A stretch of 27,196 bases of DNA from NCBI GenBank assembly GCA_019308525.1, contig JAFDIC010000015.1:1-27196 (forward strand), read 5' to 3'. Shown here piece by piece: positions 8,154 through 15,858 of this stretch (position 1 is the stretch's first letter; every line of letters begins with the position of its first letter). This stretch comes from Deltaproteobacteria bacterium. Its GTDB lineage: Bacteria > Desulfobacterota > DSM-4660 > Desulfatiglandales > HGW-15. The notes under the pieces are model-generated. The model was not told the origin of the DNA and did not search any database. It worked only from the letters and a program-made list of their open reading frames with translations. The translations under genes and the position numbers were made by a program.

Positions 8154-8393
8154 TCAGGGAAGAATTACAAATTCTGCAATAAATTCGCTGCTCCCCAGTA
8201 CACGATCGTCTTAGTGGACCTTTTCTCCCGCCCTTCTCAAGGAAAGCACCTGCGACCAGCCTCCCACACTTCTCACAAGTCCCCCACCCACCAACTCAGT
8301 CCGTTTCCCCTGGGCAACCCCTTGTTTCACAAAAGACCGGTATCCTTCTACGTCCCCCTTTCCACAAGAATCGATCGCGTCCCATGAAAGGCA
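8154..8393 (-). pseudogene. C-terminal remnant of an IS200-like (Y1) transposase
   Basis: On the minus strand the frame directly following the brnA stop reads SFVKQGVAQGKRTELVGGG, then LVRSVGGWSQVLSLRRAGEKVH, an in-frame TAA at 8211-8213, then DDRVLGSSEFIAEFV. The pattern ELVGGGLxRSxGGWxxVxxLRxxGxxxxxDxRILGxxxFV is the C-terminal region found in many Y1_Tnp / REP-associated tyrosine transposases. The catalytic N-terminal Y1 domain is missing and a stop interrupts the frame, so the gene is dead. A second fragment of the same family lies at 27067-27156 in the opposite orientation. Confidence 0.65.
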
Positions 8394-8651
8394 TCATTCC
8401 TGGGCTGCACGGTGCAATTCTTCCCGGATTATCTTTCGCAAAACAGCCTCATCAACGGGCTTTTTCTGCTTGTCAAGATGCTCTCTGAGGGCCTCGTTGA
8501 TCATTGTTTGATAGCCGTATCCTGCCCTGTCAGCGCGCGCGCGAAATTCCTCAAGAACATCATTGTCGATGAAGATGGTGATTCTGGTTTTTCCTTTCTG
8601 AGGAACAACCGCGCCTCTTCTTGCTTTCTCAAAATTGTATTCCTTCTTCAT
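8394..8651 (-). CDS. brnA: BrnA-type antitoxin (CopG/RHH fold)
   Basis: This 85-residue protein has the BrnA layout. The N-terminal part is flexible and basic, then KTRITIFIDNDVLEEFRARA (21-40) forms the ribbon-helix-helix strand and first helix, and GYGYQTMINEALREHL completes the DNA-binding domain. The C-terminal tail (DEAVLRKIIREELHRAAQE) would bind and cover the toxin. In the family BrnA neutralises the ribonuclease BrnT and the complex represses its own promoter. The start ATG at 8651 lies inside the 3' end of brnT, a 23-nt overlap in the usual toxin-first order, with GAGAAAGG just upstream. The TGA stop is directly followed, in the same frame, by the transposase remnant, so that junction marks an old insertion edge. 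Confidence 0.9.
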   Translation of the reverse strand: MKKEYNFEKARRGAVVPQKGKTRITIFIDNDVLEEFRARADRAGYGYQTMINEALREHLDKQKKPVDEAVLRKIIREELHRAAQE

Positions 8652-8907
8652 AGGCCTTTCTCTCTCTTTGCGTGGCTCGCCGGGCGGAGATCAACCGAAT
8701 ACCTCCCTCGCGATAGGTGTAAACGACGACCACGACACGGTTCAGAGCGTCTGCACCAACAGACAGAAACCGCTGTTCGCTTTCTTCGGTCTCGTCTTCG
8801 ATTGTCAGCGCCATGGGATCAAAAAGCACAGCCTCTGCATCGGAAAACCGGATCTTATGCTTGCGGAAGTTAGAATCTGCTTTCGCTGCATCCCAGGTTA
8901 TTTTCAT
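8629..8907 (-). CDS. brnT: BrnT-type ribonuclease toxin
   Basis: The 92-residue product matches BrnT (DUF497). It begins MKITWDAAKADSNFRKHKIR, where WD..K...N..KH is the family hallmark, then FSDAEAVLFDP, an acidic loop with ExR (SEQRFLSVG), the strand VVVVYTYREGG, and IRLISARRAT near residues 70-79, which holds the catalytic Arg/Ser/Arg region. BrnT is a RelE-like RNase that blocks translation. A longer frame begins at 8985, but the ATG at 8907 starts the conserved domain and lies just after a strong promoter, so it is preferred. No Shine-Dalgarno sequence is visible before it, and the transcript may be leaderless. The gene forms an overlapping pair with brnA. Confidence 0.92.
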   Translation of the reverse strand: MKITWDAAKADSNFRKHKIRFSDAEAVLFDPMALTIEDETEESEQRFLSVGADALNRVVVVVYTYREGGIRLISARRATQRERKAYEEGIQF

Positions 8908-8913
8908 CGTGTA

Positions 8914-8942
8914 ACTATACATATACTGTATGCATATGTCAA
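8914..8942 (-). promoter_or_regulatory. Sigma-70 promoter and operator of brnTA
   Basis: On the minus strand TTGACA (8942-8937), a 17-nt spacer and TATAGT (8919-8914) form a near-consensus promoter. The inverted repeat ACATAT-N9-ATATGT (8919-8939) spans the spacer and overlaps both promoter elements, a good site for autorepression by the BrnTA complex. The expected transcription start falls at or within a few bases of the brnT ATG at 8907. Confidence 0.75.
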
Positions 8943-9181
8943 GATAAATGATGTAAGCTAGCTCAGTTGGACCAGGAACCGTCATGTCTCTCTATGGTGG
9001 CCAAGGGTTCGATAGGTGTGTCGGAGGGGAGGTCATCTTTTCAACACGCGGTTACTACTGCGGCGGCGACTCGAGACCAGTCTCCCGTCCTCCCCGGTAG
9101 AAAGCCTACATTCTATCTTGGTGTTTGTCATTGAATGAGGCAAACCGGTGAGATAGGATAGACTGAGAAAGGAGGATGACA

Positions 9182-9796
9182 ATGGATGAGACAACGCAGA
9201 AGGCATTTGAACTCCTGAGAAAAGTCAAGTCCGTCACCATTGCCACGACAGATAATGGATTTCCTGATGCCCGAATTACCGACGTAATGCTTGCCAGAGA
9301 GGAGGGCCTTTATTTCATCACGGCAAGGGGAAAACACTATTATCGCCAGATCAAGGAAGACAACAAGGTTGCGATCTGCGGGATGGATGAAAACTACGTG
9401 GCAGTGCGGGTCCTAGGTGACATCCGTTTTTGTGAAGACAGGGCAGTGGTGGACGAAATCTTTGAAGCCAACCCCGTGATGAACGATCTCTACCCCGGGG
9501 AGAAGCGGGACATCCTTGAAGGGTTTCATCTTTACAGGGGCAAGGGAGAGATCTTCGACCTATCCACAGAGCCACCGAAGCGGGAGAGGTTCGCCTTTGG
9601 AGGAGAAAGCGTAAGCCCTCCAGGCTACAGGATAACAGACAAATGCACGGCATGCGGTATATGCTTGGATGCATGTCCGGTGGGCGTGATTTCAGAAGGT
9701 GATGTGTACCTTATTGATGGGAGTCATTGCCTGGAGTGCGGAAGGTGCCGGGAGTTCTGTCCGGAGGACGCGGTGGAACCATCCATGGGAATATGA
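9182..9796 (+). CDS. FMN-binding split-barrel protein fused to a 2[4Fe-4S] ferredoxin
   Basis: This 204-residue protein has two parts. Residues 1-135 resemble the pyridoxamine-5'-phosphate oxidase-like FMN-binding barrel (TIATTDNGFPDARITDVML, ITARGKHYYRQIKEDNKVAI). Residues 150-200 are a ferredoxin with CTACGICLDACP (Cys 155, 158, 161, 165) and CLECGRCREFCP (Cys 183, 186, 189, 193), enough for two [4Fe-4S] clusters. It is likely a cytoplasmic flavin/iron-sulfur electron-transfer protein or reductase; substrate and partner are unknown. The ATG at 9176 touches the GGAGG, whereas the ATG at 9182 has the ideal 6-nt spacing, so 9182 is chosen. The final 20 codons recur as a fragment at 3789-3856. 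It stands alone between two toxin-antitoxin pairs. Confidence 0.85.
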   Translation: MDETTQKAFELLRKVKSVTIATTDNGFPDARITDVMLAREEGLYFITARGKHYYRQIKEDNKVAICGMDENYVAVRVLGDIRFCEDRAVVDEIFEANPVMNDLYPGEKRDILEGFHLYRGKGEIFDLSTEPPKRERFAFGGESVSPPGYRITDKCTACGICLDACPVGVISEGDVYLIDGSHCLECGRCREFCPEDAVEPSMGI

Positions 9797-9839
9797 CCCA
9801 TAGGGACGTGCTTTCGCAAATCAGTGTCCCAGCACCCAG

Positions 9840-10265
9840 TCATATACAAAGGCCTTCTCCTTTTGCTGCAACCTTGAGCCTCCTGTCAAAGGATAGGATT
9901 GTAATTTCAGGTAAATCTTTCTGAATAGTCTTTGCTGTTCCCAAGTGCCAGAGGTCCGCGCCTCGTAAGGGCCATTTTTGGGCCAGTTCTTCAATGATTT
10001 CCCATGCTGGAAAAGCATTGAGACGACGCCATGGTCCCCGGGCGAGAACCTCAAGGGCAGCATCTATCAGGATATCAGCCAAAGCGCCTTCCCTCCTTAT
10101 CCTGGAGGCAACTGCATGGGTCTCCACGTAGGACAATGAAGACATGAGATGAAAGGCGTCTTTATTTGCCCATTTCAGTGCCTTATCGCTGTGTTGATCC
10201 CGGAATAAGACAGACAGTATTGCCGATGAATCCCAGTACAGTACAGTGTAATCTCCTTTACTCAT
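9840..10265 (-). CDS. PIN-domain ribonuclease toxin (VapC-like)
   Basis: The 141-residue protein has the PIN-domain pattern of acidic residues: Asp12 in LYWDSSAIL, Glu48 in SYVETHA, Asp104 in RGADLWHLGTA and Asp127 in ILSFDRRL. These hold the metal ions used for RNA cleavage. VapC-like toxins cut tRNA or rRNA and stop growth when the antitoxin is lost. Length and motif spacing are normal and nothing looks disabled. The gene overlaps the end of the Phd-type antitoxin gene by 8 nt, which supports co-translation from one operon. The target RNA cannot be deduced. Confidence 0.9.
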   Translation of the reverse strand: MSKGDYTVLYWDSSAILSVLFRDQHSDKALKWANKDAFHLMSSLSYVETHAVASRIRREGALADILIDAALEVLARGPWRRLNAFPAWEIIEELAQKWPLRGADLWHLGTAKTIQKDLPEITILSFDRRLKVAAKGEGLCI

Positions 10266-10548
10266 CTTCCCTGTCCCTTTGAAGCAACCTTTGAGCGAGT
10301 TCGTCAGGCAGAGGAATCGGAGGGGGTATTTTCACCGGTTTTTTCCTCTTGAATGCTTCAATGATTCCCCTGTATTCCAGGTCCTTTATGCGATCTTTCA
10401 AGGGGAGTATATTGTCCTGGATAGGGACTATCTTTCCAACCGGTCTGTTACGGTCCGTCAAGGTGACCTGTGCACCATGCTTCACCATCTTAAGCAGCTT
10501 GCTCAAATTTATCTTTGCTTCTCTTACCCCCACTTTGATTTCTTGCAT
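10258..10548 (-). CDS. Phd/YefM-type antitoxin of the PIN toxin
   Basis: The 96-residue protein opens with VGVREAKINLSKLLKMVKHG and VTLTDRNRPVGKIVPI, the characteristic Phd/YefM DNA-binding and dimerisation domain (residues 5-50). A Pro- and Lys-rich tail (KRKKPVKIPPPIPLPDELAQ) would wrap the toxin. The ATG at 10548 is 7 nt behind AGGAG; the GTG at 10551 would add one residue and is less likely. It precedes and overlaps the PIN toxin gene. As in related modules, it should repress its own promoter, where an inverted repeat is visible. Confidence 0.88.
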   Translation of the reverse strand: MQEIKVGVREAKINLSKLLKMVKHGAQVTLTDRNRPVGKIVPIQDNILPLKDRIKDLEYRGIIEAFKRKKPVKIPPPIPLPDELAQRLLQRDREDE

Positions 10549-10579
10549 CACGTCTCTCCTCTTGTGGTAATTGTGGTTC

Positions 10580-10608
10580 TTTATAAAATAGAACTATTGT
10601 AGTTACAA
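10580..10608 (-). promoter_or_regulatory. Promoter and candidate operator of the Phd/PIN module
   Basis: On the minus strand TTGTAA (10608-10603), a 17-nt spacer and TATAAA (10585-10580) form a good sigma-70 promoter about 32 nt before the antitoxin ATG. The inverted repeat AACTA-TTG-TAGTT (10592-10604) lies within the spacer and the edge of the -35 box and is a likely antitoxin binding site. Confidence 0.6.
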
Positions 10609-10705
10609 ACCATTTCTCTGTCAAGGGCTCATTCACGTTGACGGGGGGAGGAGAGGTGCCACCCTTTCCGGATCATGGCCGCTCTTGAGGGAGGTGAGCG
10701 GGGCA

Positions 10706-10728
10706 GTTGCCACGAGCTTCGAGGCAAC
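10706..10728 (-). terminator. Stem-loop at the 3' end of the UbiD gene
   Basis: GTTGCC (10706-10711) and GGCAAC (10723-10728) pair, and an inner CGA/TCG pair extends the stem beyond an A-A mismatch. It lies 8 nt past the stop of the UbiD-family gene. No T-run follows on the minus strand, so it is at best a non-canonical terminator or a 3'-end protecting hairpin. Confidence 0.4.
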
Positions 10729-10735
10729 ACAAGCA

Positions 10736-12058
10736 TTACAGATAATCCTCAAGGCGGATGTGATCAGAGTCGGGCACGACCTTCCTCTCGAATTCATCCC
10801 ATTGGTTTAGCGGTGCAGTGGCATCAATCCCCAGTTTTGATTGGTGAATATTGAAGGGGTCCCTGGGAAAGCCCAGGGCATTTTCAATGAGAAGAAGCCC
10901 CGTGTCCGGTCTGCTCCTGGTGTTCACGGCCCACCAGACGTCCTTGATATCAAAGACGTCTACGTCATGATCCACAACTATACAGTACTTGAGCCATGAA
11001 TAGATGCCAAAGGCGGCAGCGGCGACATTCTTGGCTTCGCCTTCGTGCCGTTTCTTGATGGAAATGGCGCATCCCAGGATGGTTGGTGCCAGGCTGAGGG
11101 CCTTGACATCAGCTACCTTGGATACGGCACCATATATCTTGGCCTCCCTTGAAAGTCCAAGGAGGTGGACATCTTCAAGGGAGCCTGCCTGTATGGTCTG
11201 GTAAATAGGGGCCTTCCTGTGGGTCATGGCGTGGACCTCAAGTACAGGGTTTTCCATGACCGGGACATAGTATTGCATAAAATCCCCAAAGGGCCCTTCC
11301 CCTTCACGAATGCCTGCCGAGACCGTCCCTTCAAGCACGATCTCCGCAAGGCCAGGGACTTCCAGGTCAACGGTTTCGCACTTGACAAGCTGCAAGGGCT
11401 CCATTCTCAGGGCACCTGAAAGCTCGAATTCATCGAATCCAAATTCCAGGGTGGTGGCGGCCGCCAGGAGCTCAAAGGGATGGTTCCCAATAGCAACAGC
11501 CACCTCAAGGTCTTTTTTCATCTTCTCACATTTTTCAAATATCAGGCCCAAATGCTGGGGAGGCATCATGCGAATACCCAATTTGTTTCGGCCCTTCAAC
11601 TGCATTCGGTTGATTGAGACGTTCCTTATGCCGGTTTCAGGATCCTTTGCAATCACGATGCCCGCGGTTACGTAAGGCCCTGCGTCTTTACCGCAGTGGG
11701 TCACTATGGGTAGCTCTCCGAGATCGACCTCTCCACCTTTCCTGGTGACCTCCTTTACAGGTCCACTATCTATGATCACAGGTCGAATCGGGTTTTGGGT
11801 CCGGCTTATCCACTCGTTGACAATTCCTTCAGGCCTGGTCCCAAACAAGAGGGCGAGCATATCCCTTGAACCAAGGATGTTATTGACCAGGGTGTATTCT
11901 GACGCCTTGACTTTCTTGAAATGAATGGCGTTTCCGATCTTCTCTGCCTGTTTCATGACGCCAGGGATCTCAAAACAGGGATCTGCTTCACGATTGGATA
12001 CCAACAGGTATCCTGCGGATTTCAGGTCTTCCAAGAATGATCTCAAATCTTCCTGCAT
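10736..12058 (-). CDS. UbiD-family decarboxylase
   Basis: The 440-residue protein has the UbiD layout: a short N-terminal domain (DLRSFLEDLKSAGYLL), then GPYVTAGIVIAKDPETGIRN, VSINRMQLKGRNKLGIRM with the conserved Arg that contacts the prenylated flavin, and EGEGPFGDFMQYY with the catalytic Glu. A C-terminal domain ends in NPLxxWDEF-like sequence. UbiD enzymes use prenylated FMN, made by UbiX, to decarboxylate or carboxylate aromatic and unsaturated acids. In anaerobes many act in aromatic degradation and not in ubiquinone synthesis. No UbiX is in the window and the gene stands alone between two toxin-antitoxin pairs, so the substrate is open. GGAGG lies 9 nt before the ATG. Length is a little below the 480-500 of E. 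coli UbiD but normal for the subfamily. Confidence 0.9.
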   Translation of the reverse strand: MQEDLRSFLEDLKSAGYLLVSNREADPCFEIPGVMKQAEKIGNAIHFKKVKASEYTLVNNILGSRDMLALLFGTRPEGIVNEWISRTQNPIRPVIIDSGPVKEVTRKGGEVDLGELPIVTHCGKDAGPYVTAGIVIAKDPETGIRNVSINRMQLKGRNKLGIRMMPPQHLGLIFEKCEKMKKDLEVAVAIGNHPFELLAAATTLEFGFDEFELSGALRMEPLQLVKCETVDLEVPGLAEIVLEGTVSAGIREGEGPFGDFMQYYVPVMENPVLEVHAMTHRKAPIYQTIQAGSLEDVHLLGLSREAKIYGAVSKVADVKALSLAPTILGCAISIKKRHEGEAKNVAAAAFGIYSWLKYCIVVDHDVDVFDIKDVWWAVNTRSRPDTGLLLIENALGFPRDPFNIHQSKLGIDATAPLNQWDEFERKVVPDSDHIRLEDYL

Positions 12059-12155
12059 ATTATTCGGTCCTCCATTGTGTTTTCCACCTTAATAACTACA
12101 ATATCACAATCAGCAGGATGAGGGATAGGGGAAAGGAGATGAAACCAAACTGATC

Positions 12156-12185
12156 TTGACATCGGTCCTAATTTGGTACTATAAA
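12156..12185 (+). promoter_or_regulatory. Sigma-70 promoter of the Phd/ParE module
   Basis: TTGACA (12156-12161), an 18-nt spacer and TATAAA (12180-12185) form a near-consensus promoter 18 nt before the antitoxin ATG. The short leader contains GGAGGTGATCAA, a very strong Shine-Dalgarno sequence. Confidence 0.7.
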
Positions 12186-12203
12186 GAAACTGGAGGTGAT
12201 CAA

Positions 12204-12485
12204 ATGAACATATCACAAGACATTAAGTCAATTACTTATCTCAAGGCAAGGGCAGCTGACTTGTTGAAGCAAATCAATGAAACCCGTCGCCCTGTCATTA
12301 TTACTCAAAACGGGGAACCCAGGGCTATTCTCCAGGACCCTGAGAGCTATGAGAATATGCGGAACGCTATCGGTATCCTTAAGCTGATCTCACAAGGTGA
12401 AGAGGAGATAGGAAGAGGAAGTTCCAAATCCCAGGAGGAGGTATTTGAGAGCATTGAGGACCTGTTGAAAGACAAAAGGAAATGA
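12204..12485 (+). CDS. Phd/YefM-type antitoxin of the ParE toxin
   Basis: The 93-residue protein contains SITYLKARAADLLKQINETR, then PVIITQNGEPRAILQDPESYE, the standard Phd/YefM N-terminal domain (residues 8-52). The acidic C-terminal tail (GEEEIGRGSSKSQEEVFESIEDLLK) would bind the toxin. The in-frame ATG at 12156 lies inside the promoter, so the ATG at 12204, preceded by GGAGGTGATCAA, is chosen. The stop overlaps the toxin start in an ATGA, which shows translational coupling. It probably represses its own promoter. Confidence 0.9.
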   Translation: MNISQDIKSITYLKARAADLLKQINETRRPVIITQNGEPRAILQDPESYENMRNAIGILKLISQGEEEIGRGSSKSQEEVFESIEDLLKDKRK

Positions 12486-12817
12486 GAAAAAAATATGACG
12501 TTGTGTGGTCAAATATCGCAGAGAATGACCTGAAGAACATTGTCGAATACATCGCCGAAGATAGCCCGTCCAATGCCCTAAAAATCTTTAAGAGCATAAA
12601 GCAAGCGGCTTTGAGACTCAATACCTTTCCCGAGAGAGGGAGAATAGTTCCCGAATTAAGGGACCAAGGGATACTGCAATACCGGGAACTGGTTGTCTTT
12701 CCATGGAGGCTCCTGTACAGAATATCAGAGCGGAGTGTTTTCGTGCTGTCACTTTTGGATTCACGACGAAACATTGAGGATATTCTGCTTGAGAGGCTTA
12801 CAGGCTCAAGAATTTGA
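12482..12817 (+). CDS. ParE/RelE-superfamily toxin
   Basis: The 111-residue product has the ParE fold signature: YDVVWSNIAENDLKNIVEYI (strand and long first helix), PSNALKIFKSIKQAALRLNTFPERGRIVPEL (second helix followed by FPxxGR), then the core strands YRELVVFPWRLLYRISERSVFVLSLLDSRRN, where W-R-L-L-Y-R and D-x-R-R are typical. ParE proteins poison gyrase, while RelE relatives cleave mRNA. The RR-x-I tail and FPERGR favour ParE, but the target is not proven. It is coupled by ATGA to the upstream antitoxin gene and appears intact. Confidence 0.9.
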   Translation: MRKKYDVVWSNIAENDLKNIVEYIAEDSPSNALKIFKSIKQAALRLNTFPERGRIVPELRDQGILQYRELVVFPWRLLYRISERSVFVLSLLDSRRNIEDILLERLTGSRI

Positions 12818-13082
12818 CTCAGGGAGAATTCTCCTCCAGGAACTCTTCCAAGGTTACCCTCTCCAAGGGCAAGGTGGCATGAGACCTTAATCACTTGGCG
12901 CGATAACAGATTAGGTTTTCCCCAGCGGGGCGGGATTGCATACTGGTTATGGGCAGTGGCACATCGCCACCGACCCGGGGATAACTTTCGCCCCGATACA
13001 CCGGATTCGTGGATCATGGACCATGTGGCGCGGACCTGGCAACCGACTCTTTTGAGTTGCTAACAGGGAGTGATAAGGAGGG

Positions 13083-14234
13083 ATGGGATCAAGGACGCCC
13101 ATTAAGCGTTTCGGGGAGATAACAGAGCAGGTCCTGAACGGTATCGTGCAGAGCATCGAGGCTGCTGTCATCCTGCATGATCGCAGCTTGAAGGTGGTGT
13201 TCGTGAATGATGCCTTTGAAAAGATTTTCGAGATAAGGGGGGGAGATGCCATTGGAAACTCCCCGATGGACTTCCTCCCTGAATTTGATAAGCGCCACAG
13301 GGAGGCTATCCTGGCCAGGCTCGAGACCACCCTCAGGACAGGCCGGAAGAGCCCCTACCATGAGTTCACGTACTGTTCCCCTTCCGGAAAATACCGCCAC
13401 TTGCTGGCCATATCCATCCCCATACTGGATGGGAAGAGAAACATAACCCATGTCATGTCACTCGTATACGACATCACCGGAAGGAAAAGGCTGGAGAGGG
13501 ACGCCGTCAAGGCGGCAAGGCTGTCTTCGGTTGCGGAGATGGCCTACACCCTCGCCCATGAGATCAACAATCCCCTCACAGGCATAAAGCTGGGTCTCTC
13601 TACACTTTCCGAGAGCCTTCAAAAGGAAGAAAACATCAAGATCCTCACCAGCGTGATGAAAGATCTCAACAGGATTCAGGAGATCGTCAACGCCTTCCTA
13701 AAGGCTAAGAGAGGCTCATCGAACCGGAGGAAAGAAAAAATCTCCATCCTGGAAGGAATAACTGAGGATGTGCTGTTTCATCTCTCCGGGCAAATTGATC
13801 GCCAGGAAATCACGGTAGATAGACGGTTTTGTGGGGAAGAGCGTTACATCCACGTGGATCGCGAAGGGATTTACAGGGTACTGCTGAACCTTTTTTTGAA
13901 CGCTATCCAGGCGATGCCCAGCGGGGGGAGCATTCGGGTCTCCAGCAGGATCATTTCCTCGGAAAGGGGCGGAAATCAGGATCAACTGGAGATTTCAATC
14001 GTGGATTCCGGCCCGGGGATAGACCCGAAAGACTCCAAGAAAATTTTCAAACCCTTTTTCAGCTCAAGGCCCGGGGGTACAGGGCTTGGTCTTTCAATCT
14101 CCAAAGATATCATCTCGGCCCATGGCGGGGCAATCAACGTGGAGGGAGTCCCGGGCCGGGGCACTGCTGTGCACATATATTTGCCCCTTACTGAGGATCC
14201 GGGTCCAAAGGGCCCGGCGTTGCCCAGCCCCTGA
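13083..14234 (+). CDS. PAS-domain sensor histidine kinase
   Basis: The 383-residue protein has no transmembrane segment, so it is a soluble sensor. Residues 20-135 form a PAS domain (IEAAVILHDRSLKVVFVNDA, then VMSLVYDITGRKRLE as the PAC end). Residues 145-210 form the dimerisation domain with the phospho-accepting His159 in LAHEINNPLTG. Residues 255-370 form the ATPase domain with the N-box LLNLFLNAIQAM (Asn273), DSGPGI (308-313) and GGTGLGLSIS (331-340). The signal bound by the PAS domain is unknown. A stop at 13071 prevents upstream extension. AAGGAGGG lies unusually close to the ATG, but the next in-frame Met is deep in the PAS domain. The NtrC-type regulator gene follows 45 bp downstream and is clearly its partner. 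Confidence 0.93.
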   Translation: MGSRTPIKRFGEITEQVLNGIVQSIEAAVILHDRSLKVVFVNDAFEKIFEIRGGDAIGNSPMDFLPEFDKRHREAILARLETTLRTGRKSPYHEFTYCSPSGKYRHLLAISIPILDGKRNITHVMSLVYDITGRKRLERDAVKAARLSSVAEMAYTLAHEINNPLTGIKLGLSTLSESLQKEENIKILTSVMKDLNRIQEIVNAFLKAKRGSSNRRKEKISILEGITEDVLFHLSGQIDRQEITVDRRFCGEERYIHVDREGIYRVLLNLFLNAIQAMPSGGSIRVSSRIISSERGGNQDQLEISIVDSGPGIDPKDSKKIFKPFFSSRPGGTGLGLSISKDIISAHGGAINVEGVPGRGTAVHIYLPLTEDPGPKGPALPSP

Positions 14235-14279
14235 GAGGACCAGGTTTTCTATATTCGACTCGAGGATGACTAATCCGTG

Positions 14280-15677
14280 ATGGAACCAGCAAAGAGCATA
14301 TTGATCATAGATGACGAAGAGAACATAAGGACTTATCTGGGCCGCTCCCTTTCCAGGGAAGGTTATGATGTGTCAACGGCAAAATACGGGAAAGAGGGGA
14401 TCAACCTCCTGCTCAGGAAACACATTGACGTGGTCTTACTGGACCTGAACTTGCCCGATATCAATGGCCTGGACGTATTGAGAGAGGTACGGGAAGTAGA
14501 TATCCAGTCAGTGGTGATCATAGTGACCGCTTACGGGGATATCAGCAGCGCCGTGGAGGCAATGAAATTGGGGGCCTATGATTATCTTACCAAGCCCTTC
14601 GAGGTGGAAGACATAAAGATCGTGATCAACAAGGCATTCAGGATCCTTGGACTTGAGAACAGGATAAGGCTCCTGGAGCAGCAAGTGGACAGGTACCAGT
14701 ACGGGGAGCTGATAACCCGGAGCAAGAAGATGTACGAGATCCTTGATTTTGCAGAACGAATAGCCGGCACGTCTGCAACGGTCATGATCTACGGGGAGAC
14801 CGGCGCGGGAAAAGAGCTGATCGCCTCGTTTATCCACAGAAAAAGCAAGAGGGCGAACAAGCCTTTTGTGACGATTGATTGCACGTCCCTGCCGGAAAAC
14901 TTGCTGGAAAGTGAGCTTTTCGGACATGAGAGGGGGGCTTTCACCGGGGCGACCAGGCTCAAAAAGGGGTTGTTTGAAATAGCCAACGAGGGCACTGTCT
15001 TCCTGGATGAAATAGGAGACCTGCCTCTCATACTCCAGTCAAAGATTTTGAGAATCCTGGATACAAGACAATTTCGTAGGGTCGGTGGAGAAAGGTATAT
15101 TGGCACAGACGTGAGAATAATCGCTGCTACAAACAGGGATCTCAAGCGGGCCGCAGAGGAGAAACGCTTCAGGAGCGACCTCTACTACAGGCTGAACGTC
15201 GTGCCCATACATTTGCCCCCATTGAGGGAGAGGCGTGAAGACATTTTTCCCTTGATCCAATACTTCATCCAGCTATTCAACAAGAAAATCGGGAGAAACA
15301 TTTCCGGCGTTTCAAACGAGGCCCTCAAGCAGCTCATAGAATACGACTGGCCGGGTAACATACGGGAGCTAAGAAATGTCATTGAGCACATGATGATCAT
15401 AAGCAGGGTGAATGTCCTGGGAGTTGAAAACTTGCCCACCGAGATCAGGGGACCTGAAGGTGTTGCGGTGCGCTCGAAAATCGTTGAGCAGACCAGCAGG
15501 GGCCGATTACCAGACTTCAGAGAGGCCAAGAAGGCTGTCATAGAAGACTTCGAAAAAAATTATCTCCTCAAGGTGTTGGATAAGAATGAATGGAATATTT
15601 CCCGGAGTGCGAGGGAGTTGAAGATGCACAGGAGCAGCTTCCAAAGGATGATGCGCAAATATGGCTTCCGGAAATGA
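14280..15677 (+). CDS. Sigma-54-dependent response regulator (NtrC/AtoC type)
   Basis: The 465-residue protein has three domains. The receiver (1-120) carries Asp11-Asp12, phospho-acceptor Asp55 in LLDLNLPD, Thr83 and Lys105 in TKPF. The AAA+ domain (about 145-380) has Walker A GETGAGKE (172-179), the sigma-54 contact loop GAFTGAT (219-225), Walker B GTVFLDEIGD (238-247) and the Arg-finger region FRSDLYYRLNV. The C-terminal Fis-type helix-turn-helix (about 425-462) ends LKMHRSSFQRMMRKYG. On phosphorylation by the PAS kinase it should activate sigma-54 promoters. The GTG at 14277 precedes the ATG directly; either may be used, and both lie far from the weak GAGG. The regulated genes are not shown by the sequence. 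Confidence 0.95.
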   Translation: MEPAKSILIIDDEENIRTYLGRSLSREGYDVSTAKYGKEGINLLLRKHIDVVLLDLNLPDINGLDVLREVREVDIQSVVIIVTAYGDISSAVEAMKLGAYDYLTKPFEVEDIKIVINKAFRILGLENRIRLLEQQVDRYQYGELITRSKKMYEILDFAERIAGTSATVMIYGETGAGKELIASFIHRKSKRANKPFVTIDCTSLPENLLESELFGHERGAFTGATRLKKGLFEIANEGTVFLDEIGDLPLILQSKILRILDTRQFRRVGGERYIGTDVRIIAATNRDLKRAAEEKRFRSDLYYRLNVVPIHLPPLRERREDIFPLIQYFIQLFNKKIGRNISGVSNEALKQLIEYDWPGNIRELRNVIEHMMIISRVNVLGVENLPTEIRGPEGVAVRSKIVEQTSRGRLPDFREAKKAVIEDFEKNYLLKVLDKNEWNISRSARELKMHRSSFQRMMRKYGFRK

Positions 15678-15858
15678 CGGGTCGGCGCTTCCCGGGATTT
15701 GGAGTTTCCTCGCGTTGCTCGGGAACAAGTGGGTCGAAGCCCCGATAGGTATTGGAGCATGTATCGAGTGCAACAATCTGTTGTCTCGTGTAAGGTTTTT
15801 CTCCATTTTTCGACTAGATTTTGGTACAAAAGGGCTAGCCTGGGGCGATGAAGAACAG

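Noticed and set aside
8949..8965. tRNA-like D-arm sequence AGCTAGCTCAGTTGG
   Set aside because: No acceptor, anticodon or T-stem can be matched around it, so it is chance or a very old remnant.
12833..12844. 12-nt palindrome GGAGAATTCTCC as a terminator behind the ParE gene
   Set aside because: It has no loop-forming spacer and no T-run; it is more likely a protein-binding site or chance.
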